A stretch of DNA of 5,426 bases, from NCBI GenBank assembly GCA_900555545.1, contig USLQ01000091.1, positions 1 through 5,426 of the forward strand. The letters are read 5' to 3'. This document shows, piece after piece, positions 1-5,426 of this stretch (the first letter of the stretch is position 1; each line of letters starts with the position of its first letter). This stretch comes from an uncultured Oscillospiraceae bacterium. GTDB taxonomy: Bacteria > Bacillota > Clostridia > Oscillospirales > Acutalibacteraceae. The notes under the pieces were generated by a model that had not been told where the DNA came from, did no database searches, and worked only from the letters and a program-made list of their open reading frames with translations. Made by a program: the position numbers and the translations under genes.

Positions 1-310
1 TCCCCGGATGCAGGTCACGCTGCGGATCGGTAATCCGATAAAACTGCATCACGCCGTGTTGCTCCCGGGAGCAGCGCGGTACGTAAACCTGCTTTCCCGC
101 TTCCAGTGCCGATCGGATCAGCGGACCGGTATCCAACTCATCCCCGTAGGAGACGTATATTAAGATTTTATCAGATTTTTGGTAGAAATCAAGCTCTGAA
201 AGACGTTTTGCGGCAAGAACAGCCGAATGAGAACGAATTTCCGCCGGAATTTCGCGCCGGATACGCCGAAACTGCGACCGCGCCAGCCGCTTTCCCTGCA
301 CCGTATTCAT
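1..310 (-). CDS. 5-formyltetrahydrofolate cyclo-ligase (MTHFS), N-terminal part, cut by window edge
   Basis: The enzyme converts 5-formyl-THF plus ATP to 5,10-methenyl-THF, returning a storage folate to the one-carbon pool in the cytosol. Reading leftward from ATG at 310-308 gives 103 residues. Family hallmarks visible are a basic N-terminal helix rich in Arg/Lys (residues 7-19), the conserved block SYGDELDTGPLI (54-65) followed by GKQVYVPR (72-79), and a later MQFYRI...DLHPG segment (88-103). The family is usually about 180-190 residues, so roughly 80 C-terminal residues, including the GxGxGYYDR-type region, lie outside the window. The start ATG overlaps the stop of the DJ-1 gene as ATGA (310-307). 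No good Shine-Dalgarno is seen for it, so translation is probably coupled to the upstream gene. Identity comes from motif recognition and is fairly secure. The tail cannot be judged. Confidence 0.9.
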   Translation of the reverse strand, partial: MNTVQGKRLARSQFRRIRREIPAEIRSHSAVLAAKRLSELDFYQKSDKILIYVSYGDELDTGPLIRSALEAGKQVYVPRCSREQHGVMQFYRITDPQRDLHPG

Positions 311-849
311 TTTATGTACTGCATGGAGGCCAGTACTTGAGCTGATTTTTCCGCTCCGACAAAGCAGGCGGCAATCTTTGCGCCAAATTCCAGCGCCACA
401 CCGGCACCTTTTGCCGTGATGACCGTGCCGTCCTGGCAGACAGGAGACGTACTTAACCGTGCGCCCAGCAGCTTATCCTCAAACCCGGGGAAACAGATGG
501 CCTCCTTCCCTTTCAAAAGGCCTATCTCCCCCAACACACTGGGTGCCGCACAGATCGCCGCGACGATCTTACCCTGATTAAATGCATTTTCGACTGCTGA
601 AATGACAGCCGGACTTTCACGCAGATTTAGGGTTCCGGGCATTCCGCCCGGCAGGATAACACACTGCGCATCCGAGAAATCGGACTCTGCGATTTCCATA
701 TCGCACGTCACGGGAATGCCATGAGAGCCGGTCACGATTTTTCCCGTGACGCCAACCGTCCGCACTTCCAGTTGACAGCGGCGCAGCACATCGATTGGTG
801 CAATGGCTTCCACTTCTTCAAATCCATCCGCTAAAAAAATGTAAATCAT
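307..849 (-). CDS. DJ-1/PfpI superfamily protein (YajL/ThiJ-like)
   Basis: The 180-residue product is the usual size for the bacterial DJ-1 family (about 180-190). It opens with MIYIFLADGFEEVEAIAPID, the classic DJ-1 beginning, where Glu14 matches the conserved Glu that holds the reactive cysteine. The nucleophilic-elbow motif AAICAAPSVL places the reactive Cys at residue 100. FPGFE (120-124) and TAKGAGVALEFG (145-156) are further family blocks. Known members are tied to protein/nucleotide deglycase activity (debated), chaperone activity or oxidative-stress defence; which applies here cannot be told. I chose ATG at 849 because AAGGAG (863-858) sits 8 bases upstream of it. A GTG at 858 in the same frame touches that ribosome site and would add three residues, so it is unlikely. 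The gene starts 12 bases after the GNAT stop and ends in an ATGA overlap with the cyclo-ligase gene. All key residues are intact. Confidence 0.93.
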   Translation of the reverse strand: MIYIFLADGFEEVEAIAPIDVLRRCQLEVRTVGVTGKIVTGSHGIPVTCDMEIAESDFSDAQCVILPGGMPGTLNLRESPAVISAVENAFNQGKIVAAICAAPSVLGEIGLLKGKEAICFPGFEDKLLGARLSTSPVCQDGTVITAKGAGVALEFGAKIAACFVGAEKSAQVLASMQYIK

Positions 850-861
850 CTTAAACACTCC

Positions 862-1701
862 TTATCCAAGCGTTAATCCAATGTAGGGTGATCCTATCTC
901 CGCCTGACGGGACGGCAATCCGCGGCGTAAAGGCAAAAACATCCCTCGCGGAACTTGCTCCCCCGCCCCCTTTACATACGGGCGGAAGGCCTCGTACCGC
1001 TCAGCCGGAACAGCACATATCAGCGCGCGGCGTAATTCTTCAACACGCCCGGGCAACGCCATCAGCTCATCAATACGGCAGAGTCCATCTATCACATGAT
1101 AGAGTGCGTACCCGCAGCCCGTCTGAAAAATACGCCCATCTGTAAAGCGGTGTTCCGCCAGAACGTAGCGGAGCTGTTCCCCTTTCCATAACAATCCACC
1201 GCACTGTGTGAGCACCTCATCACGCGTGCGCTCCAGCGATAAAGCATCCAGCTGATTCCCTGAAAGATCGGGCAGGCGCTTTTGGTCAGTGCCTGTCCAG
1301 GAATCAACTGACACACACAGCCCGTTTATGAATCCAAACTTACTGTAATAGGCCCAGAGCTTTTTTTCCGCCGGAACAAGCGCAATGTAGTCCCATCCAC
1401 GCTCCGCACACAAGCGCCCTGCGTAACGAATCAGCCGCCCCATATAACCACGGCCGCGATATTCCGGAAGCGTAGCTGCGGCATATAAATAGGCAGCTGG
1501 ATATTCATGCCCTTTCAGGACAAGGGTAGAATCTAACAGAAAAAACATGGAGCACGGCAAACCGTCCTCCTCCAGGAGAAGCGTACTTTCCGGTTGAAAA
1601 GCATTTTGAAAGAAAAAATCAATATAGGAGTCTGGATCCCCAAAGCAAACCTGCCAGATTTGCTTTAAGCGCGGAATATCAGATTCTCGAGCTGTTCGAA
1701 G
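862..1701 (-). CDS. GNAT family N-acetyltransferase with C-terminal extension domain; start codon unresolved
   Basis: The frame encodes an acetyl-CoA-dependent N-acetyltransferase of unknown substrate. The acetyl-CoA loop is clear: LPEYRGRGYMGRLI, a R/QxxGxG/A motif preceded by a beta-4-like strand (PAAYLYAAAT) and followed by a helix, then VPAEKKLWAYYSKFGF, the typical beta-5/alpha-4 GNAT end. About 140 further residues follow, ending in YIGLTLG, resembling the clostridial two-domain GNATs of about 270-290 residues. The frame is open from CTT at 1701, just after a TGA at 1704-1702. Its first residues, LRTARESDIPRLKQIWQVCF then GD, look like a genuine GNAT beta-1/alpha-1, yet no ATG, GTG or TTG occurs there. 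The first standard start is TTG at 1560, with GGAGG 8 bases upstream (1573-1569), but that would drop the first 47 residues of the fold. The gene overlaps the end of the DUF2156 gene in another frame. Coordinates give the full open frame, not a proven start. Confidence 0.8.
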   Translation of the reverse strand, partial: LRTARESDIPRLKQIWQVCFGDPDSYIDFFFQNAFQPESTLLLEEDGLPCSMFFLLDSTLVLKGHEYPAAYLYAAATLPEYRGRGYMGRLIRYAGRLCAERGWDYIALVPAEKKLWAYYSKFGFINGLCVSVDSWTGTDQKRLPDLSGNQLDALSLERTRDEVLTQCGGLLWKGEQLRYVLAEHRFTDGRIFQTGCGYALYHVIDGLCRIDELMALPGRVEELRRALICAVPAERYEAFRPYVKGAGEQVPRGMFLPLRRGLPSRQAEIGSPYIGLTLG

Positions 1702-2591
1702 TCATCCCTATAATAGGCCAGATGTTTTTCCAGCAGGATCTCCGGATAATAGGAGAGCTTCGCCTTGCGCAATCCTTCATCCCCCGTATCCTCTTCACGG
1801 TTGATATAGCGGTATTGAGTGAGTTCGTTGATGGCAAACTGCTGATTGATCATCGGATAGGCGCCACGCACGGAAGCAAATGCCTTTTCAATATGCGTAC
1901 AAAAACAGCTATCGTTAATCGGTTCCCCGATCGTATAGGCCACCACGCCCTCCTCTGTGCGAAGCAGGCCGCCGATAAAGCCAAGCTCCCAAAAATGATT
2001 CAACGCATGGTTGACCGCCCGCATCTCCGTCGCAATCTCCTCGGGTTTACGCTCACTGTTGAGCTTCTCCCACTCCTCGTTCATCCGGCGGCATTCCTCC
2101 AGATTGTCCGGCGTGATCCGCTCATACTGCCAGTTAAAATTCTTCTTAAAATAGGAGATGTGATTCCGTTTGCCGTGATACTTTTTTCCGCTGAGCCCGG
2201 CGAGGGACTCGGCGGAATAAATATAGTCGAAATCGTCACGGGAGGCCTCATAGGTAAACTTTCCGGGGAACACCTCATCCAGATAACGGATCCCCTCCGG
2301 TGTTACACCGTGCATGATAAACGGGATCCCTCGTCTTTTGGCATCCGCCATAATGGCCTCAATTGCCGCTTTCCGGTCGCCGATACCGGCCGGCATGCAG
2401 TAGGTTGCCCTGCGCTCCTCGTTACTGATTGCAAGTGCAAAATCCTGAAAACGGGCAACTTTTGTCCCAAATACGCCGCACCACAGGAACATATTTCCAA
2501 ACGTGTATTCGCATCCCATATATCCTGATGCGCGCAGCAGCGGGGTAGCCCACTCCTTATCCTCCATGACAGGCTTATGAAATTCCAGCAT
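1665..2591 (-). CDS. DUF2156 / LPG-synthase C-terminal-like protein (GNAT/Fem-like fold)
   Basis: The 308-residue soluble protein resembles the DUF2156 family, related to the catalytic C-terminal half of MprF lysyl-phosphatidylglycerol synthase. No membrane segments are seen, so it is not MprF itself. Visible blocks are FGNMFLW near residues 31-37, FDYIYSAESLAGLSGKKYHGKRNHI (121-145, split in two conserved parts), CTHIEKAFASVRGAYPMINQ (231-250) and INREEDTG...GLRKAKLSYYP (263-283). These are the signatures of the clostridial stand-alone members. The natural substrate is unknown; a charged-tRNA- or acyl-CoA-dependent aminoacyl/acyl transfer is a family-based guess. ATG at 2591 is preceded by AAAGGAG (2609-2603) at an 11-base spacing, embedded in the last codons of tmk, with 5 bases between the genes. 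The last 12 or so codons overlap the open GNAT frame, and the tail after LLEKHLA (286-292) looks like a non-conserved extension. Confidence 0.87.
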   Translation of the reverse strand: MLEFHKPVMEDKEWATPLLRASGYMGCEYTFGNMFLWCGVFGTKVARFQDFALAISNEERRATYCMPAGIGDRKAAIEAIMADAKRRGIPFIMHGVTPEGIRYLDEVFPGKFTYEASRDDFDYIYSAESLAGLSGKKYHGKRNHISYFKKNFNWQYERITPDNLEECRRMNEEWEKLNSERKPEEIATEMRAVNHALNHFWELGFIGGLLRTEEGVVAYTIGEPINDSCFCTHIEKAFASVRGAYPMINQQFAINELTQYRYINREEDTGDEGLRKAKLSYYPEILLEKHLAYYRDDFEQLENLIFRA

Positions 2592-2596
2592 AGAAA

Positions 2597-3262
2597 TTAT
2601 AACTCCTTTAATACTGCCTCAAAAATCTGATTGCCAATCTCCTCAATGGAGCGCGGTGCTCCATCCCTGGCGCAGGGGATGGTACACCATCCCCACAACT
2701 GTGCGGCATAGGCCGCTGTGCGGCGGCACTGGTTCAGGTAGGCGATATCACACTCGTGAACATCCTTTTTGACCTCATCTCCGTGATAGCGTTGGCTCAT
2801 CAAACGCTGGGAAATTTCTACCGGCATGTCCAGATAGAGGACGAGATCCGGGCGTGGGATGCCGTTCTTTACATACTCCAGATCCTCAATCCATTTTAAA
2901 AAATCCGCCCATTCCGATTCCGGCAATTTTCCCATCTGATGGATCGCATTGGAAGTCGCATACCGGTCCGCAAGGATCAGCTTTCCGCCCTCATAGTCCG
3001 TTCCCCAGTGACGCTTATAGCTGGCATAGCGATCCACCGCATAAAAGAGTGATGCCGCATATGCATTCACGTCGGCCGCTTTACCGCCGAATGCACCGTC
3101 CAGATACATCCGCACAAGCGTGCTGGAAGGGTCCTCATAGTCGGGCAGCTTAATCTGACGGTACAGGTACCCGCCCTCTTTTAGACGGCTTTTGAGCTGC
3201 TCCATCTGCGTGGATTTTCCGCTTCCGTCCAAGCCCTCCAGTACGATCAGTTTGCCATGCAT
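2597..3262 (-). CDS. tmk: thymidylate kinase (dTMP kinase)
   Basis: The enzyme transfers phosphate from ATP to dTMP, giving dTDP, an essential step in making dTTP. The 221-residue length fits the family (about 205-225). A perfect P-loop, GLDGSGKST, lies at residues 10-18. The DRY block is at 99-101 within LADRYATSNAIHQ, the form typical of one clostridial Tmk subgroup rather than the E. coli type. A Walker-B-like strand, PDLVLYLDMP, lies at 138-147, a LID-region segment QRYHGDE at 157-163, and IPCARDG...RSIEEI near the end. It is the first gene of the leftward operon. ATG at 3262 has GGAGG at 3280-3276 with a long 13-base spacing; no better start lies in frame. It stands back to back with thyX, whose product makes its substrate. 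A broader nucleoside-monophosphate kinase role is possible but less likely. Confidence 0.93.
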   Translation of the reverse strand: MHGKLIVLEGLDGSGKSTQMEQLKSRLKEGGYLYRQIKLPDYEDPSSTLVRMYLDGAFGGKAADVNAYAASLFYAVDRYASYKRHWGTDYEGGKLILADRYATSNAIHQMGKLPESEWADFLKWIEDLEYVKNGIPRPDLVLYLDMPVEISQRLMSQRYHGDEVKKDVHECDIAYLNQCRRTAAYAAQLWGWCTIPCARDGAPRSIEEIGNQIFEAVLKEL

Positions 3263-3295
3263 CCAAACAACACATCCTCCCAGTCTATTACTAAT

Positions 3296-3323
3296 ATTAT
3301 ACCATTTATTGCTTTTTAATCAA
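3296..3323 (-). promoter_or_regulatory. Predicted sigma-A promoter of the tmk operon
   Basis: Read leftward, the -35 box is TTGATT (3323-3318), followed by a 16-base spacer and a consensus -10 box TATAAT (3301-3296). Transcription would begin near 3289, giving a leader of about 27 bases before the tmk ATG. The match to the housekeeping consensus is strong, and no other good promoter was seen inside the downstream genes, so this probably drives the whole leftward group. Assigned by consensus only. Confidence 0.75.
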
Positions 3324-3349
3324 GACGATTCTGAGAGGGCAACTTCAGA

Positions 3350-3378
3350 TTGATATTACGGCGCAAGTATGATAAAAT
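3350..3378 (+). promoter_or_regulatory. Predicted extended -10 promoter of thyX
   Basis: The -35 box is TTGATA (3350-3355), then 17 bases, then TAAAAT (3373-3378), with TG one base ahead of it (3370-3371), making an extended -10 element. The start of transcription would be near 3385, leaving a leader of about 25 bases. That leader contains AGGGGG (3396-3401) 8 bases before the thyX ATG. Its -35 lies 27 bases from the -35 of the opposing tmk promoter, so both could respond to one regulator bound between 3324 and 3349. No clear operator dyad was found there. Confidence 0.65.
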
Positions 3379-3409
3379 ATTTTGAAAGATTTTTTAGGGG
3401 GAACGCCGA

Positions 3410-4780
3410 ATGAATAAACCAGTCTCCACCGTTAAAGTTGTGGGCTATACCAATTGCGGCGAGGCGATCTGTGCTGCCAGCGGGCGCATCTCAACCCTGA
3501 GCGGCGACACCATGGAGATTTTGGAAAAATCCAGGGAGCCGCAAAAGAATGCAGCATTGATTGAAAAAGTTACCGCATCCGGACACACCTCCACTATCGA
3601 ACATATCAATTTTAATCTGGCCTTTACCAATGTCTCTGTGTTGGTAGAGCAGTTTATGATCGAGTTCCGCCTTGCGTCGTTTACTGTCAAATCACGTCGT
3701 TATGTGGACTTTTCCGACGCAGGATTTTACATCCCCGATTTTTCGGACAATGATGAACGCGATGCCTTTACTGCCGCCATGGCTGCACGCTTCGCAGATT
3801 ATTCGGCGTTAATTGAGCACGGCATCCTCAAGGAGGACGCGCGGTTTGTGCTGCCCTATTGCTTTTACAGCAATTTCTTTTGCACGCTCAACGGCCGGGA
3901 ATTGTATCACGTCCTCGATGCAATGTTGTTTGGACGCGGCGCCGGTTACCCCGAGATCAAAAGGCTCGGCGAACAGATTCTGGAAGAGGTAAAGGCAATA
4001 GCGCCGGGCGTATTCTCACGTTTTATGGAACACGCACGCACCATTGAGGACAGCGTATTGCCCGGTTTCATCATCCCGGAATGCGTCCCCACAACACCGG
4101 AAAACGAGCAAAAGACGGAACTGCTCGCCTATACCCCACAGCCGGAGCGAGTCGTGGCTCAAACAGCACTGATTGAGGGCACCCGCTGCCCAACTGCGCA
4201 AATCGACGCCATATTGGAAGACAAAGCGGCTGTCGCCGGTATTCTGGACCATGTAATGCGGTCTGAGCGCCCCCGTGCGCTGGAAAATGTGACGTTTACG
4301 TTCCGGTTCAACGGGCTGTCCCTCGCCGGAATCACCCATTTGGTCCGCCATCGGATGCAGTCCGTCATGATCCCACCCCTGAGCAGCGGATCGCCGGATC
4401 GATATATCATCCCCGACAGCATTAGGGCAAACCCTGTTGCGTTGGAAATTTATCAAAAGGCCTTCCAGGAGGCCGCCGTCTATCACCGCAGCGCACCGGA
4501 AAGCATCAAGGCATATGCCCTGTTGAGTGGAAACACCTTAGACCCCGTCGTGACGATGAACGCGCGTGAATTACTCCTGTTCCTGCGGCTGCGCACCTGC
4601 AACCGCGCCCAGTGGGAAATCCGCGCCTATGCGGTTGAGATGCTTCTGACCCTGCGCAACCTTGCGCCGGCACTCTTTGCCCACTTCGGCCCCAGCTGCT
4701 GTGTGATGGACCATTGCCCGGAGGGGCGCCTCTCCTGCGGAAAGATGCAGGAGGTCCGGGAGCAATTCAAGGCCCGATAG
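3410..4780 (+). CDS. thyX: FAD-dependent thymidylate synthase ThyX, tandem-domain form
   Basis: ThyX makes dTMP from dUMP using methylene-THF as carbon donor and NAD(P)H through FAD, releasing THF. The usual enzyme is about 220-260 residues and works as a homotetramer; this one is 456. Domain 1 (about 8-210) carries GHTSTIEH (58-65), a degenerate signature EFRLASFTVKSRRY (85-98), ARFVLP (144-149) and NGREL (161-165). Domain 2 (about 246-425) carries an altered first block (ERPRALEN, 286-293), an intact LVRHRMQS (311-318) with roughly six extra residues before DRY (330-332), NARELLLFLRLR (384-395) and AQWEIR (400-405). Each half thus keeps a different part of the active site. The C-terminus adds a Cys cluster (430, 431, 436, 443) in SCCVMDHCPEGRLSCG. 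The start ATG has AGGGGG 8 bases upstream. It is divergent from tmk and followed after 44 bases by a GNAT gene. Family assignment is firm; the activity of the tandem form is inferred. Confidence 0.92.
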   Translation: MNKPVSTVKVVGYTNCGEAICAASGRISTLSGDTMEILEKSREPQKNAALIEKVTASGHTSTIEHINFNLAFTNVSVLVEQFMIEFRLASFTVKSRRYVDFSDAGFYIPDFSDNDERDAFTAAMAARFADYSALIEHGILKEDARFVLPYCFYSNFFCTLNGRELYHVLDAMLFGRGAGYPEIKRLGEQILEEVKAIAPGVFSRFMEHARTIEDSVLPGFIIPECVPTTPENEQKTELLAYTPQPERVVAQTALIEGTRCPTAQIDAILEDKAAVAGILDHVMRSERPRALENVTFTFRFNGLSLAGITHLVRHRMQSVMIPPLSSGSPDRYIIPDSIRANPVALEIYQKAFQEAAVYHRSAPESIKAYALLSGNTLDPVVTMNARELLLFLRLRTCNRAQWEIRAYAVEMLLTLRNLAPALFAHFGPSCCVMDHCPEGRLSCGKMQEVREQFKAR

Positions 4781-4821
4781 TATCCTCCGTGCTATTTTTC
4801 AATCGTGAATAAGGGTGGATA
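4781..4821 (+). promoter_or_regulatory. Possible weak stem covering the ribosome site of the second GNAT gene
   Basis: TATCCTCC (4781-4788), directly after the thyX stop, can pair with GGTGGATA (4814-4821) with one mismatch across a 25-base loop. The right arm includes much of the Shine-Dalgarno AAGGGTGG. If formed, it could lower translation unless ribosomes or folding open it. The pairing is short and could be chance. Confidence 0.2.
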
Positions 4822-4824
4822 TCC

Positions 4825-5316
4825 ATGAAAATCCGACATCTGTCTGCTGATGATAATCTATATACTGTCAGCCGCATCTATGAAGAGAGCTGGAAATGCG
4901 CCTATCGAGACATTCTTTCCGCAGAATATTTGAAAAATCTTCCCGCCGGTCACTGGGTTCCCTATCTGAAAAATGCAGGAAGGGAGTCTTTGGTTTTAGT
5001 GGAGGATCAACAGATCATCGGTACTTCCAGTTACTGTGCGTCGCGCTCTACGGATTTTAAAGATTGGGGAGAAATTGTCTCAATTTACTTACTACCCGAA
5101 TATACCAGGAAGGGGTATGGCCAGTCCCTGCTCCGCGCCACAATGGATGAATTGCAACATTTGGGATTTCACGATATATTCCTGTGGGTCCTTGAGGAAA
5201 ATCTCGGCGCCAGACAATTTTATGAAAAAATGGGATTTCAACCGGGCGGCCGCTATCTGAACGACAATATTGGTGGAAAAGCGCTGCGCGAGATACAATA
5301 CTGCCATCATATTTAA
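4825..5316 (+). CDS. Single-domain GNAT family N-acetyltransferase
   Basis: The 163-residue protein is the normal size for a one-domain acetyl-CoA-dependent acetyltransferase. In order one sees MKIRHLSADD (beta-1), SWKCAYRDILSAEYL (22-36, the alpha-1/alpha-2 region typical of a large bacterial subgroup with a W-K-x-A-Y pattern), IVSIYLLPEYTRKGYGQSLL (84-103) with the acetyl-CoA loop TRKGYG (94-99), and WVLEENLGARQFYEKMGF (121-138), the closing beta-5/alpha-4. The substrate cannot be assigned; small amines, peptides or antibiotics are all seen in the family. The start has AAGGGTGG (4811-4818) 6 bases upstream. It follows thyX in the same direction by 44 bases with no clear terminator between, so co-transcription is plausible. 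It is unlike the longer GNAT gene of the leftward operon and is not a recent duplicate of it. No lesion is seen. Confidence 0.92.
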   Translation: MKIRHLSADDNLYTVSRIYEESWKCAYRDILSAEYLKNLPAGHWVPYLKNAGRESLVLVEDQQIIGTSSYCASRSTDFKDWGEIVSIYLLPEYTRKGYGQSLLRATMDELQHLGFHDIFLWVLEENLGARQFYEKMGFQPGGRYLNDNIGGKALREIQYCHHI

Positions 5317-5354
5317 TTTTAATGCGCCTCTCTTTCCATAGTAAACAATCAAAA

Positions 5355-5426
5355 CCACGCCCAAAGGACGAGGTATGAATGATAAGCCCTAAAAGGGCAT
5401 AATACCAGCAGCGCCTAAAGGCGCAC
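5355..5426. repeat. Cluster of small palindromes (REP-like or structured-RNA element), incomplete at window edge
   Basis: Three hairpin-forming units lie in series after the last gene. The first is an imperfect palindrome around CGCCCAAAGGACG, with CC/GG outer pairs (5355-5373) and two mismatches. The second is a perfect GCCCT-AAA-AGGGC (5386-5398). The third is a perfect GCGCC-TAAA-GGCGC (5411-5424). GGTAT (5372-5376) can also pair with ATACC (5402-5406), enclosing the second hairpin. All three share a short A-rich loop between G/C arms. No T-run follows any stem on either strand, so a standard intrinsic terminator is not supported. The layout resembles dispersed intergenic palindromic repeats; the copy number in the genome cannot be known from here. 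Confidence 0.55.

Noticed and set aside
106..345. A short plus-strand open frame at the left edge
   Set aside because: It is antisense to the cyclo-ligase and DJ-1 ends, both of which have strong family motifs.
850..858. GTG at 858 as the start of the DJ-1 gene
   Set aside because: It abuts the AAGGAG site with no spacing; ATG at 849 has an 8-base spacing and gives the classic DJ-1 beginning.
1722..2528. A 268-codon open frame on the plus strand
   Set aside because: It lies wholly antisense to the DUF2156 gene, has no recognisable domain, and its composition is what the reverse of a coding frame gives.
3263..3409. A riboswitch or T-box leader ahead of thyX or tmk
   Set aside because: Predicted leaders are only about 25-27 bases, too short for a known riboswitch, and no conserved motif was seen.
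4016..4486. A 156-codon open frame on the minus strand inside thyX
   Set aside because: It is antisense to clear ThyX motifs, with no family signature and no ribosome site noticed.
5386..5398. The GCCCT/AGGGC hairpin as an intrinsic terminator
   Set aside because: The stem is only five pairs and no run of T follows on either strand.

Overview
The window looks like a chromosomal segment from a low- to mid-GC Firmicute, most likely a Clostridia/Oscillospiraceae-type gut anaerobe. This is inferred from purine-rich Shine-Dalgarno sites, sigma-A-like promoters, a flavin-dependent thymidylate synthase and a clostridial-style thymidylate kinase. No rRNA, tRNA, CRISPR, IS or phage gene was seen. The sequence is densely coding: the longest non-coding stretches are a 147-base divergent promoter region and about 110 bases at the right edge.

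Layout. Bases 1-3262 hold a tight leftward operon. It is read from a strong promoter near 3296-3323 in this order: thymidylate kinase (tmk), a DUF2156/LPG-synthase-C-like protein, a two-part GNAT acetyltransferase, a DJ-1/PfpI-type protein, and a 5-formyltetrahydrofolate cyclo-ligase that runs off the left edge. Junctions are short or overlapping (5 bases, about 37 bases of overlap, 12 bases, and a 4-base ATGA overlap). Diverging from tmk is thyX at 3410-4780, followed after 44 bases by a second, single-domain GNAT acetyltransferase (4825-5316). The right edge (5355-5426) holds a cluster of small palindromes that continues past the window.

How the genes fit together. ThyX makes dTMP from dUMP using methylene-tetrahydrofolate, and Tmk phosphorylates dTMP to dTDP. 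Their genes share one intergenic region with back-to-back promoters. The cyclo-ligase at the end of the tmk operon returns 5-formyl-THF to the active folate pool. The unifying theme is therefore thymidylate and one-carbon folate supply, with three GNAT-fold proteins and a DJ-1 stress/repair protein as passengers of unknown link.

The most striking item is ThyX itself. It is about twice the usual length and appears to be two ThyX domains in tandem. Each has lost a different subset of the catalytic motifs, so the two look complementary. The second oddity is the upstream GNAT gene, whose reading frame encodes a convincing N-terminus but has no standard start codon where one is expected.
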